64,000 nucleotides of DNA from JABDIP01 sp965250245 (GTDB lineage: Bacteria > Pseudomonadota > Alphaproteobacteria > DSM-16000 > Inquilinaceae), in assembly GCA_965250245.1 (NCBI GenBank), contig OZ252296.1, forward strand, positions 2,976,001 to 3,040,000, given 5' to 3'. The notes under the pieces are model-generated. The model saw only the letters and a program-made list of their open reading frames with translations, had not been told where the DNA came from and did no database searches. Shown here one piece after another: positions 1 to 8,322 of this stretch. The position numbers and the translations under genes are program-made. Positions within the stretch are counted from its first letter, which is position 1, and the number at the start of each line of letters is the position of its first letter.

Positions 1-246
1 GTAGCCGCCAAGCTGCTCCTTCGAATCCGCATAGGGCCCGTCCTGGACCTGGCGGCTGCCGTCGCGCAGGCGCAGGGTGGTGCCGGCATGGCCGGGCTTC
101 AGCGAGCCGCCGCCGGTGATCACCTTGGCCTCGATCAGGGCGTTGTGATAGGCGGCCCAGGCCCCCCAATACTCCCCCTGCTTGTCGGGATCGGTGCGGG
201 CGTTGAAGGCATCCTCGGTCTCGTAGATCAGCATCGCATAGGACAT
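1..246 (-). CDS. YCII-related (DGPF-type) protein, C-terminus off the window
   Basis: Starts at the ATG at 246 and runs off the left edge, so only the first 82 residues are visible. They begin MSYAMLIYETEDAF and include a GG.L.PG...TTLR stretch followed by DGPYADSKEQLGGY, which is the hallmark of YCII-related/DGPF-domain proteins. These small ferredoxin-fold proteins are often encoded beside ECF sigma factors and no specific reaction can be assigned. The start is supported by GGAG in the bases upstream (gggaggagccggac). It is transcribed away from the ankyrin gene, with about 150 bp between them. Confidence 0.8.
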   Translation of the reverse strand, partial: MSYAMLIYETEDAFNARTDPDKQGEYWGAWAAYHNALIEAKVITGGGSLKPGHAGTTLRLRDGSRQVQDGPYADSKEQLGGY

Positions 247-400
247 GTCCGGCTCCTCCCGGTTGGATCACAGCACGAAACCGTTCCGTGCTCACCCCCA
301 ATGACGGGTGGCCGGCCGCCGTTTCGACATCTCCCGGTCGATAACCGGCTTTTCATCCAATCCTGTCATACCGGCCCGAGACCCAAACGGAGCCGGAGCC

Positions 401-1603
401 ATGCGACGCCTGTCGGGAGAGACCAACGACTTCCTCAAGATCGTGCTGCCGGCCTGCCGGTCCGGCGATCTGGAGGCGGTGAAGACGGTCCTGAAGGACC
501 CGCGCGGCTTCGTGCGCTGGACGGGGCCGCATGGCCGGACCATGGTCTGGGAGGCGGCCCGCAGCGGAAGGCTTGAGATCGTCAAGCTGCTGGCCGAGCG
601 GCACGGCGCCGACTGTCACGCGCTCGGCTGCTATTTCCGGGAGACCCGCATGGAGGTCTCGCCCTGGCTGGCCGCCACCTTGCGCGGCAAGACCGAGACG
701 GCGGATTACCTGGCCGGTCGGGATGCCGGCTGCGACCTGCTGTCAGCCTGCTATCTGGGCGACGCCAAGCGGGTCGAAGGCTTCCTGGCCGAGAATCCGG
801 CGGCGGCGAACCGGCCGGTGGAGCGGGTGCATCCCTGGAACCCGTATTGCGCCTGGCCGCTGCAATACGCGATCGCCGGCGGGCAGCCTGAGATGGTGCG
901 CCGCCTGCTCGACGCCGGCGCCGATGCGACGGCCGATCCCTGCATCCTGTTCGACGCGGTTGCGACCGGGCAGCCGGCGGTCGCCGACATGCTGCTGGCC
1001 GCCGGCGGCGATCCGGCGCATTCCGGCCACCGCGACTGGATCGACGACCCCACGATGCGCGCCCTTGCGCTCGCACGCGGCCACCGTCTGGCGGAGACCG
1101 ACTTTCCGCCGGAGGACTGGCCCGCGCTGGTCGATGCCTGCCGCGGCAACCACAACGCGCCGGACGATCCGGACCGGGTCCGCGCCCTGCTGGAGCGCGG
1201 CGCCGACGTCAACATCCGAGACTACAAGGGCAAGACCGGCCTGCACCGCGCCGCCCAGGCCGGCTTCATGGCCATCACCGAATTGCTGATCGACCAGGGG
1301 GCGGAGATCGACGCCCGCGACGCCGCCGGCGAGACGCCGCTGTTCGACGCCGGCTTCCACGGTCGGGTCGATGTCCTGCGGCGGCTGGCCAAGGCAGGCG
1401 CAGATCTGGAGGCCCGCAACGGGCGCGGCGAGACGCCGCTCTTCGCCGCGGTGCGCGGCGCCAAGCCCGAGGCGGTGGAAGCGCTGAAGGCCCTCGGTGC
1501 GGCGACCGATGCACGGAACGAAAAGGGCAAGACCCCGGCGGATGTGGCGGCGCGGTCGCGGAAGAAAGGGATCGAAGCGGTCCGGCCGCTGCTGGCGGCG
1601 TAG
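401..1603 (+). CDS. ankyrin repeat protein
   Basis: A 400-residue protein whose C-terminal third (about residues 268-390) holds at least three clear ankyrin repeats with the usual G.T.L..A...G....V..L...GA.....D pattern; the N-terminal half has degenerate repeats (for example GRTMVWEAARSGRLEIVKLL). Ankyrin repeats bind other proteins, and no enzymatic domain is visible. I chose the ATG at 401 because cggagccggagcc lies just upstream; an in-frame ATG at 308 has no such site and would add 31 unlike residues. No signal peptide or membrane segment is seen, so it is probably cytoplasmic. The gene ends just before a palindromic intergenic repeat. Confidence 0.85.
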   Translation: MRRLSGETNDFLKIVLPACRSGDLEAVKTVLKDPRGFVRWTGPHGRTMVWEAARSGRLEIVKLLAERHGADCHALGCYFRETRMEVSPWLAATLRGKTETADYLAGRDAGCDLLSACYLGDAKRVEGFLAENPAAANRPVERVHPWNPYCAWPLQYAIAGGQPEMVRRLLDAGADATADPCILFDAVATGQPAVADMLLAAGGDPAHSGHRDWIDDPTMRALALARGHRLAETDFPPEDWPALVDACRGNHNAPDDPDRVRALLERGADVNIRDYKGKTGLHRAAQAGFMAITELLIDQGAEIDARDAAGETPLFDAGFHGRVDVLRRLAKAGADLEARNGRGETPLFAAVRGAKPEAVEALKALGAATDARNEKGKTPADVAARSRKKGIEAVRPLLAA

Positions 1604-1612
1604 ACGGCGCCG

Positions 1613-1733
1613 CCCTCACCCGGCCTGCCTGCGGCAGTCCACCCTCTCCCAGGGGGAGAGGGTTCCCGAGGCAGCGTCCATCAACCCTCTCCCACTGGGA
1701 GAGGGTGGTGAGCGTCAGCGAGCCGGGTGAGGG
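1613..1733. repeat. intergenic palindromic repeat, family A copy 1
   Basis: About 121 bp bounded by CCCTCACCCG and CGGGTGAGGG as terminal inverted repeats, with two internal palindromes built from CCCTCTCCC/GGGAGAGGG. Three further copies occur in this window (5400-5574, 16245-16372, 19739-19857). It has no coding capacity and sits between the 3' ends of two convergent genes, so it may form a bidirectional hairpin. Confidence 0.85.
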
Positions 1734-1743
1734 CTGCGCTGAG

Positions 1744-3252
1744 TCAACCCAAAGACACCGGACCGTCCGCCGTCAGCTCGATCCCCGTCAGTGTGCGATC
1801 CAGGTGACGGGCCCGCCAGGACAGCAGCTTCTCGGCATAGGCGATGCGCGTCGAGGCATAGGCCGGGTCGTCGGCGACGTTGGTCCGCTCGCCGGGATCG
1901 GCCTCCAGGTCGAACAGCACCGGCGGCAGGGCAGTGAAGTGCACGTATTTGAAGCGGCTGTCGCGGATCACCGCCAGCGCGCATTGGTCGGCGTCGAGGC
2001 CGAAGGCCCGTTGCGCCCGGCCGGTCGCAACCTCGCGGAAATCGAACTCCCAATGGGCCGCGTCGCGCCAGTGCTCCGGTGTCCCACCGGCCAGGAACGG
2101 ACGCAGGGATGCGCCGTCCATGGCGCGCGGCACCGTGCCGCCGAGCAGGTCGATGATGGTCGGGACCACGTCGACGGATTCGGTGAACGCCTCGACCCGC
2201 CGGCCGGCCGCCATGCCCGGCGCGCGGATCACCAGCGGGACGTGATAGCTCTGGTCGAAATAGCCCAGCTTGCCGAACAGGTGGTGGTCGCCGCACATCT
2301 CGCCATGGTCGCTGGTCAGGACGATCAGCGTCTCGTCATAGAGCCGGCGCCGTTTCAGATGGTCGATGACCCGGCCGATCTGCGCGTCGACCTCCGACAC
2401 CAACCCATAATAGGTCGCGCGAATCTGTCGCCGGTCGGCCTCGTCCCAATCGGCGATCAGGCCCTCCGCGCCATAGACGAAGTCGGCCTTTTCCTGGATC
2501 GAGAACACATGATCGAGGAAGGGGTGGCTCTGGCGCTCCAATCCGACGGACTCGGCGCCAATGAAATCGGGGACATCGCCAACCGCATACATCGCGTTGT
2601 AAGGCTCCGGCGCGATGAAAGGCGGGTGCGGCCGCAGGAAGCTGACATGCGCAAACCAGGGCGTGCCGCCGCGATTGTCGATGTAGTCGAGCAGGCCGTC
2701 GGCCAGGAACGCCGCCTCCGACCGCTCGGCCGGATAGCGGGCCGGAGCGTCGGTCGGCGGATCGACGGGCAGGTCTTCCGGACGGTAGACATCCAGGGCA
2801 GTCTCGGGCAGCGCAATGCCCTGCCGGCGCAGCCACGAGAACCAGGCGGCGCCGTCCTCGTCCAGCCGCATCCGCCAGTCGAAACCCGGAAGCAACCCCT
2901 CATAGGTGGTCAGGCGCGGATCGCCGGGATCACAATCGCGCGGGTCGGCCGACGTGTCCGTGTAGCCGAACAGGGCCGGCTCGTAGCCCAGGCGACGGGC
3001 GGCGAGCGCGATGGTGTCGTGCCGGCTGTCCAGCGGGGTGCCGTTGCGGCAGACCCGGTGGTTCATCTGGTAGAGGCCGGTCAGCAGTGAGGCGCGGGCC
3101 GGGCCGCAGGGGGCGGCCTGGCAGTAATGCCGGGCGAACAGCACGCCCTCGGCCGCCAGCGCGTCCACATGCGGGGTGCGCACCAGCGGGTGACCGGCGG
3201 CGGACAGGCAGTCGCCGCGCCACTGGTCGCCGGTGATCAGCAAGACGTTCAT
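1744..3252 (-). CDS. sulfatase family hydrolase (formylglycine-dependent)
   Basis: A 502-residue alkaline-phosphatase-superfamily enzyme. The N-terminus NVLLITGDQWRGD supplies the first metal-binding Asp, and C49-G-P-A-R is the C-x-P-x-R sulfatase signature in which Cys is oxidised to formylglycine, followed by SLLTG. Later SDHGEMCGDHHLFGK supplies further metal ligands. Such enzymes hydrolyse sulfate, or in some cases phosphonate, esters; the length and absence of a signal peptide resemble cytoplasmic choline-sulfatase or phosphonate monoester hydrolase types, and substrate cannot be decided. Starts at the ATG at 3252, immediately followed by the conserved beta strand. It is divergent from the cyclase gene with a 109-bp gap. 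Confidence 0.88.
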   Translation of the reverse strand: MNVLLITGDQWRGDCLSAAGHPLVRTPHVDALAAEGVLFARHYCQAAPCGPARASLLTGLYQMNHRVCRNGTPLDSRHDTIALAARRLGYEPALFGYTDTSADPRDCDPGDPRLTTYEGLLPGFDWRMRLDEDGAAWFSWLRRQGIALPETALDVYRPEDLPVDPPTDAPARYPAERSEAAFLADGLLDYIDNRGGTPWFAHVSFLRPHPPFIAPEPYNAMYAVGDVPDFIGAESVGLERQSHPFLDHVFSIQEKADFVYGAEGLIADWDEADRRQIRATYYGLVSEVDAQIGRVIDHLKRRRLYDETLIVLTSDHGEMCGDHHLFGKLGYFDQSYHVPLVIRAPGMAAGRRVEAFTESVDVVPTIIDLLGGTVPRAMDGASLRPFLAGGTPEHWRDAAHWEFDFREVATGRAQRAFGLDADQCALAVIRDSRFKYVHFTALPPVLFDLEADPGERTNVADDPAYASTRIAYAEKLLSWRARHLDRTLTGIELTADGPVSLG

Positions 3253-3361
3253 GGGCGCCCTCCCCTCGCGCTGACGCGACCGTACCCCGGCCATCGTGAC
3301 AGTGCCATGACGCCGCGCCGCGGCGGTTCCGCCGGACCGGCCGAGTTGCGATACTCGCGTC

Positions 3362-4534
3362 ATGACGGACGTTGAGAACAGGATTGCCGAGCTGCGGGCC
3401 TGGCTGGTGACCGAGGCCAGGCTGATCGGCGAGACGGACAAGCTGGACACGGCCATGGTGAAGCGGCTGCGGGACGCCGGGCTGCCGATCACCCGCTACA
3501 CCACCGGCGTGCCGAGCCTGCACCCGCAGGTCGACAGCTTCTCCACCCTGTGGGAGCAGGGCAAGGAACTGACCATCCGGCAGTTCCGGGTCGATCCGGC
3601 CAACCCGCAGGTGCTGCAGGGCAGCCCGATCTTCGTGGCCTATGACGAGGGACGGACCACCCGCTGCCGCCTGGAGGGTCCGCCGCAGGCCGACGAATAC
3701 GAGATCGCCGGCGAGCTGCGCCAGAAGGGCTACACCGACTACGTGGTCGTCGCGTTGCCGTTCAGCGACGGCTCGCACAAGGCGATGAGCTTCGCCACCG
3801 ACCGGCCCGGCGGCTTCACCGATGACGACGTGGCGGTGCTGGAAGGGCTGCGCAGCGCGCTCGCGGCCACCATCGAGGTGCGCTACTTGCGCCACCTGGC
3901 CGGCACGCTGATGGATACCTATGTCGGGCCGGTCGCCGGCCGGCGGGTGCTGGAGGGCGCCATCCGTCGCGGCTCCGGCGAGACCATCCCGGCCGTGATC
4001 TGGTTCTGCGACCTGAAGGGCTTCACGACCCTTTCGGAAACCCTCGAAGCCCAGGTGCTGATCGACATGCTGAACGCCTATTTCGACGCGGTCACCGGCG
4101 CGATCGAGGCGCAGGGCGGCGAGATCCTCAAATTCATCGGCGACGCGGTGCTGGCTATCTTCCAGCCCGGCGAGGGCTGCGATGCCGAGGCCGCCGCCCG
4201 CGCCCTGCGGGCCGCCGACGCCGCCGTCGACCGGCTCGCCGAAATCAATCGTGAGCGCGCCGCGGCCGGGGCGCCGGAGATCGGCTGCGGCATCGCCCTG
4301 CATGTGGGCGACGTGCTCTACGGCAATGTCGGCGGCGCCAACCGGCTCGACTTCACGGTCATCGGCCGCGCCGTCAATCTGGCCAGCCGGATCGAGTCCC
4401 TGACCCGCGAGCTGGCCCGGCCGGTGCTGGTCTCCGACGCCTTCGCCGCCGCCCATGGCGGCGATTTCGAGGATCTCGGCCGGTTCGACCTGAAGGGCAT
4501 CGCCGAGGCCCGCACCGTGCTGGCACCGCGCTAG
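3362..4534 (+). CDS. class III adenylate/guanylate cyclase with N-terminal sensor-like region
   Basis: A 390-residue protein. The C-terminal half (about 205-390) is a class III nucleotidyl cyclase domain: FCDLKGFTTLSE carries the first metal-binding Asp, GGEILKFIGDAVLAIF the second, and GNVGGANRLDFTVIGRAVNLASRIE the substrate-binding and transition-state region. The N-terminal 200 residues resemble the GAF-like region of proteobacterial adenylate cyclases. It should make cAMP (or cGMP) in the cytoplasm. No membrane segment is present. The only cyclase gene in the window, it could feed the CRP-like sites found upstream of the three hcp genes. Confidence 0.9.
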   Translation: MTDVENRIAELRAWLVTEARLIGETDKLDTAMVKRLRDAGLPITRYTTGVPSLHPQVDSFSTLWEQGKELTIRQFRVDPANPQVLQGSPIFVAYDEGRTTRCRLEGPPQADEYEIAGELRQKGYTDYVVVALPFSDGSHKAMSFATDRPGGFTDDDVAVLEGLRSALAATIEVRYLRHLAGTLMDTYVGPVAGRRVLEGAIRRGSGETIPAVIWFCDLKGFTTLSETLEAQVLIDMLNAYFDAVTGAIEAQGGEILKFIGDAVLAIFQPGEGCDAEAAARALRAADAAVDRLAEINRERAAAGAPEIGCGIALHVGDVLYGNVGGANRLDFTVIGRAVNLASRIESLTRELARPVLVSDAFAAAHGGDFEDLGRFDLKGIAEARTVLAPR

Positions 4535-4573
4535 GGCGCTCTCGTCGCATCGAGGTTGCCATCCACACTCCTG

Positions 4574-4681
4574 CGTCGTCCCCGGGCTCGACCCGGGGAC
4601 CCACATTTCGGCCGCCACGCCACTATCTACCGCTACTCGACGGCTGGGACATGGGTCCCCGGGTCAAGCCCGGGGACGACG
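4574..4681. repeat. intergenic inverted repeat, family B
   Basis: Two 30-bp arms, 4574-4603 and 4652-4681, are reverse complements with one mismatch. Each arm is itself palindromic around CCCCGGG.T.GACCCGGGG. About 48 bp of unrelated sequence lies between. There is no ORF; it resembles the small non-autonomous palindromic repeats common in alphaproteobacteria. Confidence 0.8.
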
Positions 4682-4762
4682 CAATGTAGAGGTCGGGCTG
4701 GATCGTGTGCAGCCGCCGCGTGTCGACAACGCGCCTTGCCGCCGGTACAAAGGCGCACCAAC

Positions 4763-4778
4763 TGGAACACGTATTCCA
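4763..4778. promoter_or_regulatory. candidate TetR operator upstream of the tetR gene
   Basis: TGGAACACGTATTCCA is a 16-bp near-perfect inverted repeat ending 18 bases before the TetR start codon. A second copy of the same pattern, GGAAC-N4-ATTCCAAT, lies before the peroxiredoxin-like gene at 5680-5695. This suggests autoregulation plus control of that neighbour. Confidence 0.6.
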
Positions 4779-4796
4779 ATTCGCCGCCGAGGCCGC

Positions 4797-5378
4797 ATGG
4801 GGCGCACGCGCACATTCGACGAGCAGGCCGTCATCGCCGACGCGATGACCGTGTTCTGGCGCAAGGGCTACGAGGCCACCTCGATCGACGACCTGGTGCA
4901 GGCGACCGGCATCAACCGGGCCAGCATGTACGGCACCTTCGGCAGCAAGGAAGGGCTGCTGCTGGCGGCGCTCGACCATTACGTGCTGGCGATCAACCGG
5001 GAGCGGCTGAAGCTGCTGCAGGGCAAGGGCACGGTGCGGGAGTGCCTGGAGACCTATTTCGACTCCCTGATCACTTTCTCCACCGGCGACGGGCGCGGCC
5101 TTGGCTGCCTGCTGACCAATACGGCCATCGAGCTGTCGCCGCGCAACGCCCGCATCCGCAAGAAGCTGAAGGGCATCTTCGAGCATGTCGAAGGCGCCTT
5201 CCGGCGGCTGATCGAGCGTGGCCAGGCGGCCGGCGAAATCTCCCCCGACAAGGACGCGAAGGCGCTCGGACATTTCTTCCTGACCACGGTGCAGGGCCTC
5301 CGCGTCATCGCCCGCACCGACCCCGACCCGCAGACCATGCGCGAGACGGTGGCGGCGGCACTGCGGGCCTTGGACTGA
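4797..5378 (+). CDS. TetR/AcrR family transcriptional regulator
   Basis: A 193-residue protein with an N-terminal helix-turn-helix (about residues 8-54: FDEQAVIADAM, then SIDDLVQATGINRASMY, then FGSKEGLLLAAL) and a helical ligand-binding C-terminal domain typical of TetR regulators. The ATG at 4797 is preferred because it begins directly before the HTH and has gccgagg upstream; the frame is open further 5' but that part overlaps the candidate operator at 4763-4778. It is followed after one repeat element by a peroxiredoxin-like gene whose promoter carries the same palindrome. The ligand is unknown; a link to redox or electrophile stress is inferred from the neighbour. Confidence 0.9.
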   Translation: MGRTRTFDEQAVIADAMTVFWRKGYEATSIDDLVQATGINRASMYGTFGSKEGLLLAALDHYVLAINRERLKLLQGKGTVRECLETYFDSLITFSTGDGRGLGCLLTNTAIELSPRNARIRKKLKGIFEHVEGAFRRLIERGQAAGEISPDKDAKALGHFFLTTVQGLRVIARTDPDPQTMRETVAAALRALD

Positions 5379-5399
5379 GGCGGACAGGTCGGAAAAACC

Positions 5400-5574
5400 C
5401 CCTCACCCAGCTTCGGCTACGGCTCAGCCTCCGGCTTCGCCAAGCCTGCGCAACCCTCTCCCGCGAGGGGAGAGGGGAACTGACGCACACCGCAGTAACC
5501 CCTCTCCCCTGGCGGGAGAGGGTTGAGAAGGCTTGGCTAGGCGCAGCCGAGCCCTAGCCGGAGCTGGGTGAGGG
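5400..5574. repeat. intergenic palindromic repeat, family A copy 2
   Basis: A longer variant (about 175 bp) of the family A element, with CCCTCACCCAGC at the left end and GCTGGGTGAGGG at the right. Extra inverted arms (gcttcggctacggctcagcc... and ...ggcgcagccgagccctagccggagc) lie inside them, around CCCTCTCCC/GGGAGAGGG cores. It lies between tetR and the peroxiredoxin-like gene. Confidence 0.8.
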
Positions 5575-5679
5575 GGAGCCGGACAGAGATGACTCCGCCC
5601 TCGCGCGTTCGTGATCCCTTCCCGGCCACATCGCCGATTTGTCACTTTTCAATCGGGCGTTTCGGCCCTATCTATTTTC

Positions 5680-5695
5680 CGGAACGATCATTCCA
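5680..5695. promoter_or_regulatory. candidate TetR operator upstream of the peroxiredoxin-like gene
   Basis: CGGAACGATCATTCCA has the same GGAAC-N4-ATTCCAAT pattern as 4763-4778, with a palindromic centre (GATC here, ACGT there). It ends 23 bases before the start codon and just upstream of the ribosome binding site agaagga, placing it over or next to the likely promoter. Confidence 0.6.
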
Positions 5696-5718
5696 ATATC
5701 TCAGAAGGACACCGTCCC

Positions 5719-6282
5719 ATGGCTCTTCCCACGCCGTTGATGCCGCGCCAGCCGGTCCCTGCCCTCAGCCTGCCGCTGGTCGGCGGCGGGACCTGGTCGC
5801 TGGCCGAGCAGTCGCCCGAGAACTTCACCCTGGTGGTGTTCTATCGCGGCCTGCATTGCCCGATCTGCTCGACCTATCTCGGCGATCTGAACCGCAAGGC
5901 CGGCCAGTTCGCTGAGCGCGGGGTCAACATCGTCGTGGTCTCCAGCGACGGCGCGGAGCGGGCCGCCGAAGCGAAGGAGAAGTGGGGCCTGGACGGGCTC
6001 GACCTTGCTTACGGCCTATCGCTGGACGAGGCCCGGAAATGGGGCCTCTACGTCTCCTCGGGCATCGGCAAGACTTCGATCGGCATCGAGGAGCCGGCGC
6101 TGTTCAGCGAGCCAGGGTTGTTCCTGGTGCGCGCCGACGGCACGCTCTATTTCGGCTCGGTGCAGACCATGCCGTTCGCCCGGCCCGCCTTCGGCGACCT
6201 GCTGAAGGCGCTGGACTTCGCCATCGCCCGCGACTACCCGGCCCGCGGCGAGATCGTCGACGAGCAGGCCGCGGCCGCGTAA
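5719..6282 (+). CDS. peroxiredoxin-like (AhpC/TSA thioredoxin-fold) protein
   Basis: A 187-residue thioredoxin-fold protein. The active-site strand LVVFYRGLHCPICSTYL carries a C-P-I-C pair, and the ERGVNIVVVSSDG and GLFLVRADGTLYFGSV strands match the AhpC/TSA redoxin fold. It probably reduces peroxides or other thiol-reactive compounds in the cytoplasm; no signal peptide is seen. The ATG at 5719 has agaagga nine bases upstream. The candidate operator at 5680-5695 suggests repression by the adjacent TetR protein. It ends against a strong bidirectional hairpin. Confidence 0.85.
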   Translation: MALPTPLMPRQPVPALSLPLVGGGTWSLAEQSPENFTLVVFYRGLHCPICSTYLGDLNRKAGQFAERGVNIVVVSSDGAERAAEAKEKWGLDGLDLAYGLSLDEARKWGLYVSSGIGKTSIGIEEPALFSEPGLFLVRADGTLYFGSVQTMPFARPAFGDLLKALDFAIARDYPARGEIVDEQAAAA

Positions 6283-6300
6283 CGTCCTTTGCTTGGAAAC

Positions 6301-6329
6301 GCCCCGCCCGCCATCCTGGCGGGCGGGGC
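6301..6329. terminator. bidirectional hairpin terminator between convergent genes
   Basis: GCCCCGCCCGCC-ATCCT-GGCGGGCGGGGC forms a perfect 12-bp stem with a 5-nt loop between the ends of the peroxiredoxin-like gene and dctM. There is no clear T-run on either side. Confidence 0.6.
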
Positions 6330-6337
6330 GTGGCGCT

Positions 6338-7621
6338 TCAGAAGCCGAAGAGGCGTGGGAGGAACAACGAGATCTCCGGCGCCAGCGCCAAGACGATTGC
6401 GGTCGCCACCATCACGATCACGCAGGGGAAGGCCTTCACCGATATGCGCTCCAGCGAGACATTGGCGATGCTGGAGGCGATGAACATGTTCTCGCCCAAG
6501 GGCGGGGTCGAGAAGCCGATCAGGCAGCACACCACCATCACCACCCCGAAATGGATCGGGTCGACGCCGAAGGCCACCATCACCGGCAGCAGCACCGGCG
6601 TGACGATGAGGATCATCGCCAGGGTCTCCAGGAACATGCCCAGGACCAGCAGGAAGGCGATCACCACCAGCCAGATCAGGATGACGCTGTCGGTGAGCTG
6701 AATAATGTTCTCGGCGATGATCGCTGGGATCTGGTTCTCCACCAGCACCCGGCCGAAGGCTGTTGCCGCGAACATGATGATCAGCACACGGCCGGTCAGC
6801 CAGGTGGTGCTTTCCAACGCGTGCTTGACGCCCTTCAGCGTCGATTCCCGGTGCAGGACGACACCGACGAACAGGGAATAGAACACCGCGACCACTGCCG
6901 CCTCGGTCGGCGTGAAGAAGCCGGAATAGATCCCGCCGAGGATCACGACCGGCGCCATCAGCGACCATTTCGCGTCCCACAGCACCGTCCACTTGTTCTG
7001 CGGCACCATGTCGTCGTCGACGCCGCCATAGCCGGCCCGCTTGGAACGGATGTAGTTGAGCGCCACCAGGGCGCCGGACAGCAGGATGCCCGGCAGCACC
7101 CCGGCCAGGAACAGCTTGGAGATCGATTGCTGGGCGGTCACCCCGTAGATCACCATGGGAATGCTGGGCGGGATGATGATGCCCAGCCCACCGGCGGAGG
7201 CGGTGATGCCCGCCGCATAGGGTGCGGCATAGCCCCGCTGCACCATCGCCGGCACCAGCAGCATGCTGATGGCCGCCGTGGTTGCCGGGCCGGAGCCGGA
7301 GACCGCGCCGAAGAACAGGCAGGCGAGGATCGTCGCCGCGCCGAGACCGCCGGCCGCCTTGCCGGCCAGCACCTCGGCCACCGCGATCAGCCTTCGCGAG
7401 ATGCCGGCATCGCCCATCAGGGCGCCGGACAGGATGAAGGCGGGCAGCGCCATGATCGGGAAGCTGTCGACCGCGTTGTAGGCCAGCACGATCATGGACG
7501 AGAAATTGTTGCCGTCGACCAGATAGACCGCCAGGGCGGAAGCGCCGAGCGCCACCACGATCGGCGCGCCCAGCAGCAGCAGCACGAAGAAGGTGCCGAA
7601 CAGGAGAAGCGTCGTGCTCAT
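6338..7621 (-). CDS. dctM: TRAP transporter large permease (DctM family)
   Basis: A 427-residue, very hydrophobic protein with about 12 membrane segments, matching the DctM subunit of tripartite ATP-independent periplasmic transporters (LPAFILSGALMGDAGISRRL, IIIPPSIPMVIYGVTAQQS, GFSTPPLGENMFIAS). It would move the substrate delivered by DctP using a sodium or proton gradient. The start at 7621 overlaps the dctQ stop by 4 bp (ATGA), so the two are translationally coupled. The substrate is unknown; the operon also holds a DegT-type aminotransferase and is probably LacI-regulated. Confidence 0.92.
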   Translation of the reverse strand: MSTTLLLFGTFFVLLLLGAPIVVALGASALAVYLVDGNNFSSMIVLAYNAVDSFPIMALPAFILSGALMGDAGISRRLIAVAEVLAGKAAGGLGAATILACLFFGAVSGSGPATTAAISMLLVPAMVQRGYAAPYAAGITASAGGLGIIIPPSIPMVIYGVTAQQSISKLFLAGVLPGILLSGALVALNYIRSKRAGYGGVDDDMVPQNKWTVLWDAKWSLMAPVVILGGIYSGFFTPTEAAVVAVFYSLFVGVVLHRESTLKGVKHALESTTWLTGRVLIIMFAATAFGRVLVENQIPAIIAENIIQLTDSVILIWLVVIAFLLVLGMFLETLAMILIVTPVLLPVMVAFGVDPIHFGVVMVVCCLIGFSTPPLGENMFIASSIANVSLERISVKAFPCVIVMVATAIVLALAPEISLFLPRLFGF

Positions 7622-8145
7622 TTCGACTCCTCCGCCGCCTGCTTGGCGATCTCCTCGATCTCCGCCGAATCCGCGTCCGTCGGCTCCTTGCCGTGGACGA
7701 TGCGCATGTAGTTGATCTGCAGGGTCCTGAACGAGATCAGCAGGAAGGAGATCGGGAAGATCATGTAGACATAGGCCATGGACCATTCCATCGCCGGCGA
7801 GGTGTAGGGGAATTCCAGCAGCCCCTCGATCACCTCCCAGGCCTTCCACACGATGGCCATGTTGAAGGCGACCCAGAGCAGGTCGGCGAACAGGATGACG
7901 AAGGCGTAGACCCGCGGCGGCAGCGCCTTCAGGTGCAGCTCGACCCGGTTATGGGCGTTCAGCTTGGCCGCATGGGCGGCACCGAGAAAGGCGAACCAGA
8001 CGAAGGCGAAGCGCGACAGCTCCTCAATCCAGGGCAGGCCGAAGCCGAAGCCGGTGCGCAGGATGACCTGAACGAACAGGAGCGTCACGAACAGGACCAG
8101 CAGGGCCCGGCAGACATAGTCCTCAAAGTTGTTGAGTCTCCACAT
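7618..8145 (-). CDS. dctQ: TRAP transporter small permease (DctQ family)
   Basis: A 175-residue protein with four predicted membrane segments and the DctQ pattern LPWIEELSRFAFVWFAFLGAAHA. It pairs with DctM in the inner membrane. I chose the ATG at 8145 because GGAGG lies five bases upstream; the open frame extends another 25 residues that lack DctQ character. A 10-bp hairpin (8280-8306) separates it from dctP upstream, a common arrangement that lets the binding protein be made in excess. Confidence 0.9.
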   Translation of the reverse strand: MWRLNNFEDYVCRALLVLFVTLLFVQVILRTGFGFGLPWIEELSRFAFVWFAFLGAAHAAKLNAHNRVELHLKALPPRVYAFVILFADLLWVAFNMAIVWKAWEVIEGLLEFPYTSPAMEWSMAYVYMIFPISFLLISFRTLQINYMRIVHGKEPTDADSAEIEEIAKQAAEESK

Positions 8146-8279
8146 CGCGGCCTCCGTCGCAGCGAGCAGGGGAACGGCAGGGTCACGGATGGGGCCGGCT
8201 TGCGCCGCGGCAGACGCCACGACGGATCAGCGGCGACGGATCCTCGGATCCGCCCGATATCCACGAGCCTTTCAGGGGA

Positions 8280-8306
8280 CCGGAGGGGCACAGGCCGCCC
8301 CTCCGG
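8280..8306 (-). terminator. hairpin between dctP and dctQ (attenuator or mRNA stabiliser)
   Basis: CCGGAGGGGC-acaggcc-GCCCCTCCGG is a perfect 10-bp stem located directly after the dctP stop. No T-run follows on the minus strand, so partial termination or 3'-end protection of the dctP message is more likely than full termination. Confidence 0.5.
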
Positions 8307-8322
8307 TTGGGGCCATCAGGCC

